A stretch of DNA of 64,000 nucleotides from Curvibacter cyanobacteriorum. Its GTDB lineage: Bacteria; Pseudomonadota; Gammaproteobacteria; Burkholderiales; Burkholderiaceae_C. The position numbers and the translations under genes are program-made. Below are positions 16,680 to 26,896 of the stretch, piece by piece. The stretch covers positions 434,001 through 498,000 of the forward strand of contig NZ_JAQSIP010000004.1 of assembly GCF_028649475.1 (NCBI RefSeq), read 5' to 3'. Each line of letters begins with the position of its first letter. The first letter of the stretch is position 1. The notes under the pieces were generated by a model that was not told the origin of the DNA, made no database searches, and saw nothing but the letters and a program-made list of their open reading frames with translations.

Positions 16680-18413
16680 TCATTCGTTGGTCACTGCCAG
16701 GACCTCTTCGAGCGAGGTCATGCCCATCTTGACCTTGTGCAGCCCGGATTCGCGCAGGCTCCGCACGCCTTCGGCGCGCGCCTGAGCGGCGATGTCGAGG
16801 GCGCTGCCGTCGCGCAGGATGATGCGCTGGATCTCCTCCGAAATGGGCATCACCTGGTAGATACCGACCCGGCCCTTGTAGCCGTTGTTGCAACTCGAGC
16901 AGCCCACGGGGCGGTAAGGGGCCCAGCTGCCATCAAGCTCTTCTTCGCGGAAGCCGGACTCGATCAGCGTTTCGCGCGGGATGTCCACGGTGACCTTGCA
17001 ATTGGGGCACAGGCGCCGCGCCAGGCGCTGCGCGGTGATCAGGATCACGCTCGACGCGATGTTGAACGGCGCGATGCCCATGTTGCGCATCCGCGTCAGG
17101 GTGGTCGGGGCGTCGTTGGTGTGCAGGGTGGACAGCACCAAGTGACCGGTCTGCGCGGCCTTGATCGAGATGTCTGCGGTTTCGAGGTCGCGGATTTCCC
17201 CCACCATGATGATGTCGGGATCTTGGCGCAGGAAGGACTTGAGCGCGGCGGCAAAGGTCAGACCGGCCTTCTCGTTGACGTTCACCTGGTTGACGCCGGG
17301 GAGGTTGATTTCCGACGGGTCTTCGGCCGTGGCGATGTTCACGCCCGGCTTGTTCAGCAGGTTCAGGCAGGTGTAGAGCGACACGGTCTTGCCCGAGCCC
17401 GTGGGACCGGTGACCAGGATCATGCCGTAGGGGCGCCCGATGGCCTGCATCAGGCGTTCGCGCTCTTCGGGCTCGTAGCCCAGGGCCTCGATGCCCAGCT
17501 TGGCGCTGCTCGGGTCCAGGATACGGATCACGATCTTTTCGCCAAACAGGGTCGGCAGGGTGCTGACGCGGAAGTCGATCACCCGGTCGGCGCCAATCTT
17601 CAGCTTCATGCGGCCGTCTTGTGGCACGCGTTTTTCGGAGATGTCCAAGCGCGAGATCACCTTGATGCGCGACGCCAGCTTGTCCTTGATGGCGATCGGG
17701 GGCGACGCGATCTCCCGCAGCTCGCCGTCAATGCGGAAGCGCACGCGGTAGTGGTGTTCGTACGGCTCAAAGTGCAAGTCCGAGGCGCGCATGTTGAACG
17801 CGTCCAGCAGCATCTTGTGCAGGAACTTGACGATGGGCGCGTCTTCGACTTCCGCGGTGTTGTTGTCATTGACCTCTTCGGCAATGATGGGTTCGTCGTC
17901 AAATTGGAACTCGCCGCCGGTGCCGATGATGCTGTCCATGGCTTCGGCCGCAGACAAGGTCGTGGCCTCGACCATTTTGGACAGCTTGTCGTACTCGGCG
18001 ATGATCCAGTCCACCCCCATCTGGGTGGCGAACTTGATCTTCTCGACTACTTCCTGGTCGGAGGGGTCGGCTGTCGCGATGATCAGGCGGTTGCTGCGCT
18101 TGCTCAGCACCAGGATGCGGTAGGCCTGGCAGATCTTGGGGTCCAGCAGGTCCTTGGGCAGGCGCTGCGGATCGATGGCGTCCAGGTCCAGCAAAGGGGC
18201 CGTGAAGGCCACCGACATGGTGTGCGCCAAGTCCGCAGCCGACACCGCACCCGAGGCCATCAGTTCGGCAATGAAACTGGTGCGGTGCGTCAGCGCCTTT
18301 TGGTAAATCTCTTCGGCCGCCCGCTGGGCGAGTTTGCCGGCGGTGATCAATGCCCGGCCCAGGCCGGGCAGGGCCACAGTGGACGTTCTATTGGCTGGTT
18401 CGACAGCGGCCAT
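16680..18413 (-). CDS. pilB: Type IV pilus assembly ATPase PilB
   Basis: 577 aa. N-terminal T2SSE_N/MshEN-like domain (about residues 40–150), linker, then the secretion ATPase core: Walker A GPTGSGKT near residue 333, Asp box with RQDPDIIMVGEIRD, His box TGHLVLSTLHTND, and a tetracysteine zinc site CPNC…CSSC (about 467–500) typical of extension ATPases. First gene of the pil–coaE–zapD–yacG run; tRNA-Pro lies 131 nt upstream on the same strand. Confidence 0.96.
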   Translation of the reverse strand: MAAVEPANRTSTVALPGLGRALITAGKLAQRAAEEIYQKALTHRTSFIAELMASGAVSAADLAHTMSVAFTAPLLDLDAIDPQRLPKDLLDPKICQAYRILVLSKRSNRLIIATADPSDQEVVEKIKFATQMGVDWIIAEYDKLSKMVEATTLSAAEAMDSIIGTGGEFQFDDEPIIAEEVNDNNTAEVEDAPIVKFLHKMLLDAFNMRASDLHFEPYEHHYRVRFRIDGELREIASPPIAIKDKLASRIKVISRLDISEKRVPQDGRMKLKIGADRVIDFRVSTLPTLFGEKIVIRILDPSSAKLGIEALGYEPEERERLMQAIGRPYGMILVTGPTGSGKTVSLYTCLNLLNKPGVNIATAEDPSEINLPGVNQVNVNEKAGLTFAAALKSFLRQDPDIIMVGEIRDLETADISIKAAQTGHLVLSTLHTNDAPTTLTRMRNMGIAPFNIASSVILITAQRLARRLCPNCKVTVDIPRETLIESGFREEELDGSWAPYRPVGCSSCNNGYKGRVGIYQVMPISEEIQRIILRDGSALDIAAQARAEGVRSLRESGLHKVKMGMTSLEEVLAVTNE

Positions 18414-18454
18414 GAAGCGGTAGAGGGATGCTCAAGATGGAAAAAATGCATCCT

Positions 18455-18483
18455 ATCATCGCTCAGACCAAACCGGCTGTAAA
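18455..18483 (-). promoter_or_regulatory. Candidate promoter upstream of pilB
   Basis: On the minus strand, TTTACA (18478–18483), 17-bp spacer, GATGAT (18455–18460), about 40 nt before the pilB ATG. Matches are 5/6 and 4/6. No sigma54 element was recognised. Confidence 0.35.
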
Positions 18484-18544
18484 TGCAGTCTTGGGAGGGG
18501 AAAGGTGCGGGCGGAATGCCGCAATGTGTGAGAAATGTGGATCT

Positions 18545-18621
18545 TGGTCGGGGTGAGAGGATTCGAACCTCCGGCCTCTACGTCCCGAACGTAGCGCTCT
18601 ACCAGGCTAAGCTACACCCCG
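18545..18621 (-). tRNA. tRNA-Pro (anticodon CGG)
   Basis: 77-nt gene on the minus strand: acceptor CGGGGTG/CACCCCG, anticodon arm CTACG-TTCGGGA-CGTAG (CGG), T-loop TTCGAAT, discriminator A and encoded CCA. The opposite strand carries no genes here. No attachment-site duplication or integrase is nearby. Confidence 0.96.
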
Positions 18622-18849
18622 ACTGTCCAACATGTCCGGGCTGTGCAGCCCATGATGCGTCTCGCTGAACTGAAGAACCCGGGCCCGAGGGGCTTGGGTC
18701 ACTGTCGCAAGGTCTGAAATCGGTTTGGATCCCAGTGCTGTTCAGCGAAGCCGCTTATTGTAGCAACTTTTTTCTTCAAAAGAAAAGAGCTTGGCATTGA
18801 TTTGTTTGGCTGAGCCCTTTTGTCAGGGGCTGATGGCGTCTGGCGGGCT

Positions 18850-19389
18850 TCAGCGCAGGCGGTCAAGTTGCCATTCGGCGTCGCGCAGGCGGTCGCGGGC
18901 GCGGCGTGTCTTGCGGTCCTCGTCTTCGAGTTCGTCGCGGATCTTGCGGCGCTCGTCATCTTTGCTGGCGGCCTTGAGTCGCCGTTCAAGTTCGTCGCGC
19001 CGCCGTTCGCGTTGGTTGATCTGCTGCCGTGCGTCATAGACCTCGCGGCCCAGGCTGAAGCGGCGTCTGAACTCGTAATCGAGTGGGGCGGGGCAGACGC
19101 CCTGGTAGGTCTTGCCGTTCAGGCCCAGTTGCACGGCATTGTCCAGGCGGCAGTAGCTTTGCAGGCCTTGGTCGCGGCCTTGCAGGTAGGCGCGCGTGTC
19201 GGGGGTGACGCGGGCTTCGGCGCAGTCTTGGGTGCGGGCGTTCAGGGTGGACAGGGGCTCGCCGGCGAGGCCGTCGCGCAAACCCACTTCATTCCAGCGA
19301 GCCAGCTTGCATTCGTCGGCGCTCATCGTGGCGCAGCCGGGTAAACACAAAACCAACAGCAGGGTCAGCCATCCGTAAAGCGCGCGCAT
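18850..19389 (-). CDS. DUF2799-family lipoprotein
   Basis: 179 aa. A signal peptide ends in a lipobox-like LPGC (Cys at about residue 19), so this is probably an outer-membrane or periplasmic lipoprotein. The central part (about 25–110) with DECKLARWNEVGLRDG and GLQSYCRL matches the DUF2799 pattern. The C-terminal third is a highly charged Arg/Glu/Asp coiled coil (about 125–179). No function is known. Stands alone: 137 nt from ispB and 228 nt from tRNA-Pro; the latter gap holds an AT-rich dyad near 18768–18790 and a weak AGCCC/GGGCT hairpin. Confidence 0.75.
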   Translation of the reverse strand: MRALYGWLTLLLVLCLPGCATMSADECKLARWNEVGLRDGLAGEPLSTLNARTQDCAEARVTPDTRAYLQGRDQGLQSYCRLDNAVQLGLNGKTYQGVCPAPLDYEFRRRFSLGREVYDARQQINQRERRRDELERRLKAASKDDERRKIRDELEDEDRKTRRARDRLRDAEWQLDRLR

Positions 19390-19497
19390 ATCGACCTCGT
19401 CTCCATCTTTGTAACAAGTTGAAGCATTCTAGGGTCAATGTGTCCCCGCCAGAGGTCTGGGCGGATCGGCCGCTTGGCGGTTGCGTTAGAGCGAACG

Positions 19498-19521
19498 GAG
19501 CGCCTGGCTTGACAGGCGCTC
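19498..19521 (-). terminator. Stem-loop after ispB
   Basis: 9-bp perfect stem GAGCGCCTG/CAGGCGCTC with a 6-nt loop, starting 6 nt beyond the ispB stop. The following bases on the minus strand (CGTTCGCTCT) are only weakly T-rich, so termination may be partial. Confidence 0.5.
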
Positions 19522-19526
19522 GGGGT

Positions 19527-20510
19527 TCAGGTGCGGCGTTCCAGCAGTTGGGCGGCCAGTTGGTGCATGCCTTGGGTGTAGGCGTTGACCGGCAGGCGTT
19601 GCAGTGCATCCATGGCGCGCTGCGCTTCGGCGGCCGCGGCTTGTTGGGTGGCCTCCAGGGCGCCGGTGCTGCGCACGATGTCGATGATCTGGGGCAGCTT
19701 TTCGGTTTCGCCGTGCTCGATGGCGTGGCGGATCGTGGCGGCCTGTTCCGGGGTGCCGCGCTGCATGCCAATGATCAGTGGCAAGGTGGCTTTGCCTTCG
19801 CGCAGGTCGTCGCCAATGTTCTTGCCCATTTCCGCGCTGTTGCCCGCATAGTCGAGCACATCGTCAATCACCTGAAAGGCGGTGCCCAGGGCTTGGCCGT
19901 AGGTGGCGCAGGCGTCTTCCACCTCGGCTGAGGATTGGGTCAGGATGGCGGCCAGGCGGGCGCTGGCTTCAAACAGCTTGGCGGTTTTGGAGCGGATCAC
20001 GCGCAGGTAGGCCGCTTCGTCCAGCGAGGCGTCGTGCATGTTCATCAGTTGCAGCACTTCACCTTCGGCGATCACGTTGGTGGCGTCGGCCAGGGTCTGC
20101 ATGATGCGCATGTCGTTGGCATCGACCATCATCTGGAAAGCGCGCGAATACAAAAAGTCGCCCACCAGCACGCTGGCAGGGTTGCCGAAGGCTTCGTTGG
20201 CGGTGGCGCGGCCGCGGCGCAGGGTGGACTCATCGACCACGTCGTCGTGCAGCAGCGTGGCGGTGTGGATGAACTCGACCACGGCCGCCAGGTTGTGGTG
20301 CTGGGTGCCCTGGTAGTTGAGGGCGCCTGCGGTCAGCAGCAACAGGGCGGGGCGCAGGCGTTTGCCGCCGGCGGCGATGATGTACTGGGAAATCTGTCCC
20401 ACCAACGGGACGCTGGAGTCCAGCCGTTGGGCGATGACTTGGTCGACCTCGCCCATGTCCCGGGCAATCAATTCAAGGGCGGAAGCGGCGGTGTTGGCGG
20501 TGGCGGTCAA
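19527..20510 (-). CDS. ispB: Octaprenyl (polyprenyl) diphosphate synthase
   Basis: Makes the all-trans polyprenyl side chain of ubiquinone. 327 aa. First Asp-rich motif DDVVD (residues 89–93) and second DDVLD (about 218–222), GGKRLRP at 48–54, and the GEVLQL and KTAKLFEAS boxes are intact. The start is TTG at 20510 (protein MTATANT…) by homology and spacing; a CTG a few codons upstream is possible. Chain length cannot be read safely; octaprenyl is the Burkholderiales norm. Divergent from rplU as in many proteobacteria. Functionally linked to ubiE/ubiJ/ubiB at 45–50 kb. Confidence 0.93.
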   Translation of the reverse strand: MTATANTAASALELIARDMGEVDQVIAQRLDSSVPLVGQISQYIIAAGGKRLRPALLLLTAGALNYQGTQHHNLAAVVEFIHTATLLHDDVVDESTLRRGRATANEAFGNPASVLVGDFLYSRAFQMMVDANDMRIMQTLADATNVIAEGEVLQLMNMHDASLDEAAYLRVIRSKTAKLFEASARLAAILTQSSAEVEDACATYGQALGTAFQVIDDVLDYAGNSAEMGKNIGDDLREGKATLPLIIGMQRGTPEQAATIRHAIEHGETEKLPQIIDIVRSTGALEATQQAAAAEAQRAMDALQRLPVNAYTQGMHQLAAQLLERRT

Positions 20511-20536
20511 GGTGGCGGACTCTTTCAGGTTGCGAA

Positions 20537-20542
20537 ATTATA
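20537..20542 (-). promoter_or_regulatory. Perfect -10 box upstream of ispB
   Basis: TATAAT on the minus strand, 26 nt before the ispB TTG. No convincing -35 at standard spacing; a CCCCG…CGGGG dyad lies there instead. Confidence 0.45.
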
Positions 20543-20595
20543 GGAAGGCCCCGCCGGGGACTCTGTTGAACGCTTGAGCAGTCCTTGTGCAGCAC

Positions 20596-20624
20596 TTGGC
20601 AATTCGTTGCTTTCATGCTAAAGT
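20596..20624 (+). promoter_or_regulatory. sigma70 promoter of rplU-rpmA
   Basis: TTGGCA (20596–20601), exactly 17-bp spacer, TAAAGT (20619–20624), about 50 nt before the rplU ATG. Best-formed promoter in the window. Confidence 0.6.
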
Positions 20625-20630
20625 CTAAGG

Positions 20631-20653
20631 CTCTACGGAATTCTCCGGTAGAG
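20631..20653 (+). promoter_or_regulatory. Hairpin in the rplU 5' leader
   Basis: CTCTAC…GTAGAG stem extended by GGA/TCC with one bulged G, located between the promoter and the rplU ribosome site (AAAGAGG). It begins within a few bases of the predicted transcription start, so it could be a 5' stabiliser or an r-protein feedback site. No known motif recognised. Confidence 0.35.
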
Positions 20654-20674
20654 CTTCAATTCAAAGAGGTTTAC

Positions 20675-20986
20675 ATGTACGCGGTCATAAAAACCGGCGG
20701 CAAGCAATATCGTGTTGCTGCTGGCGAAAAAATTAAAGTAGAACAGATTGCTGCGGACGTAGGCCAGGAAATCGTGATTGACCAAGTTCTGGCTGTCGGC
20801 AACGGCGCTGAACTCAAGGTTGGCACGCCCCTGGTGTCCGGCGCTACCGTCACGGCAACCGTCGTGTCGCACGGCAAGCACGACAAGGTTCGCATCTTCA
20901 AGATGCGTCGTCGTAAGCACTATCAAAAGCGTCAAGGTCACCGTCAGCAGTTCACCGAACTGCAAATCGGCGCGATTGCAGGCTAA
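20675..20986 (+). CDS. rplU: Large ribosomal subunit protein bL21
   Basis: 103 aa, full length. Starts [14 protein letters not shown], the family signature, and ends in the basic RNA-binding region [23 protein letters not shown]. Ribosome site AAAGAGG 8 nt before the ATG. The frame is open 30 codons upstream but that segment contains the promoter. Followed by rpmA after 12 nt. Confidence 0.98.
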   Translation: MYAVIKTGGKQYRVAAGEKIKVEQIAADVGQEIVIDQVLAVGNGAELKVGTPLVSGATVTATVVSHGKHDKVRIFKMRRRKHYQKRQGHRQQFTELQIGAIAG

Positions 20987-20998
20987 GGAGTACGGGTC

Positions 20999-21259
20999 AT
21001 GGCACAGAAAAAAGGCGGCGGCTCTACGCGAAACGGGCGCGATTCCAAGCCCAAGATGCTCGGTGTGAAGGCTTTCGGCGGTGAACTGATCAGCGCTGGC
21101 TCCATCATCGTTCGCCAACGTGGCACCCGCTTCCATGCAGGTTCCAACGTCGGCATCGGCAAGGACCACACCTTGTTCGCCCTGGTGGAAGGCCATGTGT
21201 CCTTCTCGACCAAAGGCGCTCTGAACAAGCACACGGTCAACGTGACGCCGGCAGCCTGA
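20999..21259 (+). CDS. rpmA: Large ribosomal subunit protein bL27
   Basis: 86 aa. The N-terminal [16 protein letters not shown] reaches the peptidyl transferase centre in the family; no Firmicutes-type cleavable extension is present. [23 protein letters not shown] signature intact. Preceded by AAGGAG, in operon with rplU, and followed by a strong terminator before obg. Confidence 0.98.
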   Translation: MAQKKGGGSTRNGRDSKPKMLGVKAFGGELISAGSIIVRQRGTRFHAGSNVGIGKDHTLFALVEGHVSFSTKGALNKHTVNVTPAA

Positions 21260-21291
21260 GTCTGACGACTCGGTCGCAGCGAGACCTGTCG

Positions 21292-21317
21292 AAGCCCCGC
21301 TTGGTCGGGGCTTTTTT
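21292..21317 (+). terminator. Rho-independent terminator after rpmA
   Basis: AAGCCCCG/CGGGGCTT 8-bp stem, CTTGGT loop, then TTTT. obg begins 34 nt later; its expression requires readthrough or a promoter in the short T-rich gap. Confidence 0.85.
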
Positions 21318-21339
21318 CGTTGGGACCTCTTTTTTGTAA

Positions 21340-22422
<1,083 letters not shown>

Positions 22423-22477
22423 TCCGCTTTATCTTCCACTGCCAACAAGTGCCAGCCGGTGCTGGCCGCTGGTTTCA

Positions 22478-23614
22478 ATGACTCAAAAAATTGCTTCGGG
22501 TGTATTGGCGGATGCGCGTCGCATTGTCGTCAAGGTGGGCTCCAGCCTGGTGACCAACGAAGGTCGCGGTCTCGATGAGGCGGCCATTGGTGAATGGTGT
22601 CGTCAACTGGCGGCCCTGGTGCGCGATGGTCGCGAGGTGGTGATGGTCTCGAGCGGCGCCATCGCCGAAGGCATGAAGCGCCTGGGTTGGTCGACCCGGC
22701 CCAAGGAAGTGCATGAGTTGCAGGCCGCTGCGGCGGTGGGGCAAATGGGCCTGGCCCAGATGTACGAAACCAAGCTGCGCGAGCAGGGCCTGGGCAGCGC
22801 CCAGGTGCTGCTGACGCACGCCGATCTGGCCGACCGCGAGCGTTACCTCAACGCGCGTTCCACCCTGTTGACGCTGCTGCGCCTGCAGGTGGTGCCCGTG
22901 ATCAACGAGAACGACACCGTGGTCAACGACGAGATCAAGTTCGGTGACAACGACACCTTGGGCGCCCTGGTGGCCAACCTGGTGGAAGCCGATGCACTGG
23001 TCATCCTGACCGACCAAAAGGGCCTCTACACCGCCGACCCGCGGCGTGACCCGGCGGCGCAGTTCGTGCATGAAGCCAAGGCCGGTGATCCGGCGCTGGA
23101 GGCCATGGCGGGCGGTGCGGGCTCCAGCATCGGCAAGGGCGGCATGATCACCAAGATCCTGGCAGCCAAGCGGGCGGCGGGCTCGGGGGCCTCAACCGTC
23201 ATCGCCTGGGGGCGTGAGCCCGATGCCCTGGTCCGCCTGACCCAGGGCGAGCCGATTGGCACCTTGTTGGTGGCCCAAACGGCCAAAAACCAGGCGCGCA
23301 AACAGTGGATGGCGGACCACCTGCAAATGCGTGGCGCGGTCTGCGTCGACGCCGGCGCCGCGGCCAAGCTGCGGGACGAGGGCAAGAGCCTGTTGCCGAT
23401 CGGCATGGTGGCGGTGGAGGGCGAGTTTTCGCGTGGCGATGTGATCGCCATCAAGGACCCCGCAGGCCAGGAAATCGCCCGTGGCCTGGCCAACTACGCC
23501 AGTGCCGAAGCCCGCCTGATGTGCCGCAAGGCCTCGTCCGAGTTTGAGAAGTTGCTGGGTTACGCGGCCGAGCCCGAGATGGTGCACCGCGACAACCTGG
23601 TGGTGCAACGCTGA
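22478..23614 (+). CDS. proB: Glutamate 5-kinase
   Basis: First step of proline synthesis. 378 aa: amino-acid kinase domain (about residues 10–265, with [13 protein letters not shown] and [18 protein letters not shown]) and C-terminal PUA domain (about 285–370). ATG 22478 ([10 protein letters not shown]) lies 55 nt after obg with no terminator between, so it is likely co-transcribed. proA is not in the window. Confidence 0.96.
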   Translation: MTQKIASGVLADARRIVVKVGSSLVTNEGRGLDEAAIGEWCRQLAALVRDGREVVMVSSGAIAEGMKRLGWSTRPKEVHELQAAAAVGQMGLAQMYETKLREQGLGSAQVLLTHADLADRERYLNARSTLLTLLRLQVVPVINENDTVVNDEIKFGDNDTLGALVANLVEADALVILTDQKGLYTADPRRDPAAQFVHEAKAGDPALEAMAGGAGSSIGKGGMITKILAAKRAAGSGASTVIAWGREPDALVRLTQGEPIGTLLVAQTAKNQARKQWMADHLQMRGAVCVDAGAAAKLRDEGKSLLPIGMVAVEGEFSRGDVIAIKDPAGQEIARGLANYASAEARLMCRKASSEFEKLLGYAAEPEMVHRDNLVVQR

Positions 23615-23641
23615 ATGGGGGCTTGGGCCGGGCCCCAACAA

Positions 23642-23663
23642 CAACAGCCCAGAAGGGCTGTTG
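23642..23663. terminator. Stem-loop between convergent proB and rppH
   Basis: 9-bp perfect stem CAACAGCCC/GGGCTGTTG with AGAA loop. The minus-strand side continues TTGTTGGGG, slightly T-rich; the plus side has no T-run. Confidence 0.5.
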
Positions 23664-23679
23664 CATGGATCGGCACGGT

Positions 23680-24348
23680 TCAGTGCTGGTTGGGGCCGTT
23701 GGGCGGGAGGTTTTCCAGTTGCTGAGACGTCACCCGCGGGTCAGGCTCGAAGGTGGCTCCCGGCGGCAACTCGTAGCAGGCCGATGGGGGCAGCCGCGAA
23801 GGGTGCATGTCCATCATGCCGCCGTCGCTGTCGCGGGTGCGCATGCCGCCACGCAGGAAGCGGTTGCGCGGTTCTGGGCGCGGCAGGAAACGGGCCAGCT
23901 CGGTGAGCGCCATTTCATAGACCCCGCGTTTGAACTCGACCACCACGTCGAGCGGCACCCAGTAGTCGTTCCAGCGCCAGGCGTCGAACTCAGGGTGGTT
24001 GGTGGCACGCAGGTTCAGGTCCCAGTCGTGACCCATCAACTGCAGCAAATACCAGATCTGCTTCTGGCCCTTGTAGTGGCCTCGAGCGTCTCGGCGGATG
24101 TACCGGTCGGGCACCTCATAGCGCAACCAATCCCGGGTGCGGGCAACGATGCGAACATGCTCCGGATGGAGCCCCACCTCTTCATGCAGTTCCCGGAACA
24201 TGGCTTGTTCAGGGCTCTCACCCCGGTCAATGCCGCCTTGCGGAAACTGCCAGCTGTGGGTCCGGATGCGCTTGCCCCAGAACACCTGGTTCTTGTGGTT
24301 GAGCAGGATGATGCCGACGTTCGGCCTAAAGCCGTCCCGGTCAAGCAT
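23680..24348 (-). CDS. rppH: RNA pyrophosphohydrolase RppH
   Basis: Removes pyrophosphate from mRNA 5' ends to trigger RNase E decay. 222 aa, starting [17 protein letters not shown] as the family does. Nudix box [16 protein letters not shown] then LHEEVGL (about residues 37–60). The C-terminal ~60 residues are a Pro/Arg-rich extension longer than the 176-aa E. coli protein, as usual in Burkholderiales. Divergent from proS with a 92-nt gap; a CATAAT box sits upstream on the minus strand. Confidence 0.93.
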   Translation of the reverse strand: MLDRDGFRPNVGIILLNHKNQVFWGKRIRTHSWQFPQGGIDRGESPEQAMFRELHEEVGLHPEHVRIVARTRDWLRYEVPDRYIRRDARGHYKGQKQIWYLLQLMGHDWDLNLRATNHPEFDAWRWNDYWVPLDVVVEFKRGVYEMALTELARFLPRPEPRNRFLRGGMRTRDSDGGMMDMHPSRLPPSACYELPPGATFEPDPRVTSQQLENLPPNGPNQH

Positions 24349-24440
24349 AATCAAACCCCAAATTTTTAAACTGAGTCCATTATGCACGGCGCTGCACGTG
24401 TCACAAGAGGACTGTCCCCCGAACTCCCCGTATTGCCCCC

Positions 24441-26186
24441 ATGAAAGCCTCCCAATTCTTCATTTCCACCCTCAAGGAAGCACCGGCCGATGCGGAGGTG
24501 GTCAGCCACAAACTCATGATGCGTGCGGGCATGATCAAGAAGCTCGGGGCCGGGGTGTACAACTACATGCCGATCGGTCTGCGCGTGATCCGCAAGGTCG
24601 AAGCCATCGTGCGCGAAGAGATGAACCGCGCCGGGGCCATTGAGGTCACCATGCCGGTGGTGCAGCCGGCCGAGCTGTGGCAGGAGACCGGCCGCTTCGA
24701 GAAGATGGGCCCCGAGCTGCTGCGCATCAAGGACCGCCATGACCGCGACTTTGTGATCCAGCCGACCTCCGAAGAGGTGGTGACCGACATCGCGCGCCAA
24801 GAGCTGCGCAGCTACAAGCAGCTGCCCAAGAACTTCTACCAAATCCAGACCAAGTTCCGCGACGAGCGCCGGCCGCGTTTTGGCCTGATGCGCGGGCGCG
24901 AGTTCATCATGAAGGACGCCTACAGCTTTGACCGCGACCAAGCGGCTGCCAAGGCCAGCTACCAGGTCATGGCCCAGGCCTACCGCCGTATTTTTGACCG
25001 CTTCGGCCTGACCTACCGCGCGGTGGCGGCCGACAGCGGCGCCATTGGCGGCGACCTGAGCGAAGAGTTCCAGGTGATCGCCGCCACCGGCGAGGACGCC
25101 ATCGTCTACTGCCCCAGCAGCGACTACGCTGCCAACATTGAAAAGGCCGAGGCCCTGGCCCCGGCCGGACCGCGCCCGGCGCCGGCCCAAGCCCTGACCA
25201 AGACCCCCACCCCGGGCAAGAGCACCTGCGCCGACGTGGCCGAGCTGTTGGGCCTGCCGCTGGCCCAAACCGTCAAGTCGCTGGTGCTGGCCACCGACAC
25301 CCTCAATGAACATGGCGAAGTGGCCAAGAGCCAGGTCTGGTTGCTGCTGCTGCGTGGCGACCACGACATGAACGAAGTCAAGGTCGGCAAGCTGCCTGGC
25401 ATGGAAGGCGGTTTCCGTTTTGCCACCGTGGCCGAGATCGAAGACCACTTTGGCTGCAAGCCCGGCTACCTGGGCCCGCTGAACCTGCAAAAGCCCGTCA
25501 AGGTGGTGGCTGACCGTGAAGTCGCCGTGCTGGCCGACTGGGTGTGCGGTGCCAACGAGGTCGACTTCCACCTGACCGGTGTGAACTGGGGCCGCGACCT
25601 GCCCGAGCCCGAACTGGTGGCCGACCTGCGCAATGTGGTGGCGGGTGACGCCTCGCCCGACGGCCAGGGCGTGCTGGCGATCGAGCGCGGCATTGAAGTC
25701 GGCCACGTGTTCTACCTGGGCACCAAGTACTCCAAGGCCATGAACGCCACCTTCCTCGGTGAAGACGGCAAGCCGGCCCATTTCGAGATGGGCTGCTACG
25801 GCATTGGCGTGACCCGCCTGCCGGCCGCCGCCATTGAGCAAAACCACGACGAGCGCGGCATCATCTGGCCCGACGCGATCGCCCCGTTCACCGTGGTGAT
25901 CTGCCCCATCGGCATGGACCGCAGCGCCGAGGTCAAGGCCGCGGCCGAAAAGTTGCATGACGAACTCGCCGCCCTGGGCGTGGATGTGCTGCTGGACGAC
26001 CGTGGCGAGCGCCCGGGCGCCATGTTCGCCGACTGGGAACTGATCGGCGTGCCGCACCGCGTGGTGCTGTCCGACCGCGGCCTGAAAGAAGGCCAGGTCG
26101 AATACCAGCACCGCCGCGACACGGCCGCCAGCAAGCTGGCGCTGGCCGATGTGCTGTCCTTCCTGAAGGAGCGCGTGGCCGTTTGA
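24441..26186 (+). CDS. proS: Prolyl-tRNA synthetase
   Basis: 581 aa, bacterial-type class II ProRS. Catalytic core with motif 2 [17 protein letters not shown] (about residues 138–155) and motif 3 near 440–450 ([10 protein letters not shown]). A YbaK-type editing insertion (about 225–395) removes Ala-tRNA(Pro). C-terminal anticodon-binding domain about 475–575. It shares the window with a tRNA-Pro(CGG) gene at 18.5 kb, which is coincidental as far as sequence shows. Confidence 0.97.
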   Translation: MKASQFFISTLKEAPADAEVVSHKLMMRAGMIKKLGAGVYNYMPIGLRVIRKVEAIVREEMNRAGAIEVTMPVVQPAELWQETGRFEKMGPELLRIKDRHDRDFVIQPTSEEVVTDIARQELRSYKQLPKNFYQIQTKFRDERRPRFGLMRGREFIMKDAYSFDRDQAAAKASYQVMAQAYRRIFDRFGLTYRAVAADSGAIGGDLSEEFQVIAATGEDAIVYCPSSDYAANIEKAEALAPAGPRPAPAQALTKTPTPGKSTCADVAELLGLPLAQTVKSLVLATDTLNEHGEVAKSQVWLLLLRGDHDMNEVKVGKLPGMEGGFRFATVAEIEDHFGCKPGYLGPLNLQKPVKVVADREVAVLADWVCGANEVDFHLTGVNWGRDLPEPELVADLRNVVAGDASPDGQGVLAIERGIEVGHVFYLGTKYSKAMNATFLGEDGKPAHFEMGCYGIGVTRLPAAAIEQNHDERGIIWPDAIAPFTVVICPIGMDRSAEVKAAAEKLHDELAALGVDVLLDDRGERPGAMFADWELIGVPHRVVLSDRGLKEGQVEYQHRRDTAASKLALADVLSFLKERVAV

Positions 26187-26211
26187 AGGCCCGTGTCGTG
26201 AGGGTTTGCGC

Positions 26212-26847
26212 ATGCTGATGTCGAGGCGACAGAGCCTGCTGCCTTTGCTGGCGGCCCCCTGGTGGGGGGGCTGGGCCCCGGCGGCCCACGCCGGCTCCCA
26301 ACTCGAAGAGCCCCTGGCAGATTCAGTGCGCACGGCGCTCAGTTCGGCCGTGCAGCAGCAGGGTGCCCCGGTGCCCGAGTTCAGCGACACCGCCGCCCGG
26401 CTGAGCTACCTGCGCTGGCTGGCCGCCATGAGCGACCGCCTCTGGCACAAGAAGCCCGAATGGCTGGTGCGCAAGGAGTTCCTGCAGACGGTGTGGTACG
26501 AGAGCCGCCGCGCCGGCCTGGACACCTCGCTGGTGCTGGGGCTGATCCAGGTTGAAAGCAATTTCCGAAAATTCGCCGTGTCCTCGGTGGGCGCTCGTGG
26601 CTACATGCAGGTCATGCCGTTTTGGACCCGCGTGATTGGCGATGGCGACGCCGGCAAGCTGTTCCACCTGCAAACCAATCTGCGCTTTGGTTGCGTCATC
26701 CTGCGCCACTACCTGGACCGCGAGCAAGGCGATGTCTACATGGCCCTGGGCCGTTACAACGGCAGCCGTGGCAAGCCTCAGTACCCCAACGCGGTGTTCG
26801 GAGCGCAGCGCAACTGGGTCTACAACGACGCCCCCAACAAGGCCTGA
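26212..26847 (+). CDS. Lytic murein transglycosylase (SLT family)
   Basis: 211 aa exported protein. Signal peptide about residues 1–28 (SRRQSLLPLLAAPW…AHA), then a Slt domain with catalytic Glu115 in LIQVESNFR and the family boxes GARGYMQVMPFW and GRYNGSRGKPQYPNAV. The ATG at 26212 is preferred because of the GAGGG site; TTG 26206 and ATG 26218 are alternatives. It lies 25 nt after proS and is probably transcribed with it. Confidence 0.88.
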   Translation: MLMSRRQSLLPLLAAPWWGGWAPAAHAGSQLEEPLADSVRTALSSAVQQQGAPVPEFSDTAARLSYLRWLAAMSDRLWHKKPEWLVRKEFLQTVWYESRRAGLDTSLVLGLIQVESNFRKFAVSSVGARGYMQVMPFWTRVIGDGDAGKLFHLQTNLRFGCVILRHYLDREQGDVYMALGRYNGSRGKPQYPNAVFGAQRNWVYNDAPNKA

Positions 26848-26896
26848 CGTGGCCAGCGCCGCGCAGGCGCCGTGCCAGCGCTCGCGTGCCAGTCGG

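Noticed and set aside
18414-18483. Sigma54 promoter for the pil operon
   Set aside because: No GG-N10-GC element at proper spacing; a sigma70-like pair fits better. Sigma54 control usually concerns pilA, which is not in the window.
18545-18850. tRNA-Pro as an integration site
   Set aside because: The tRNA is complete, no 3'-end duplication or integrase is nearby, and flanking genes are normal chromosomal ones.
24366-26390. 674-codon open frame antisense to proS
   Set aside because: Same explanation; proS on the other strand has complete class II synthetase motifs.
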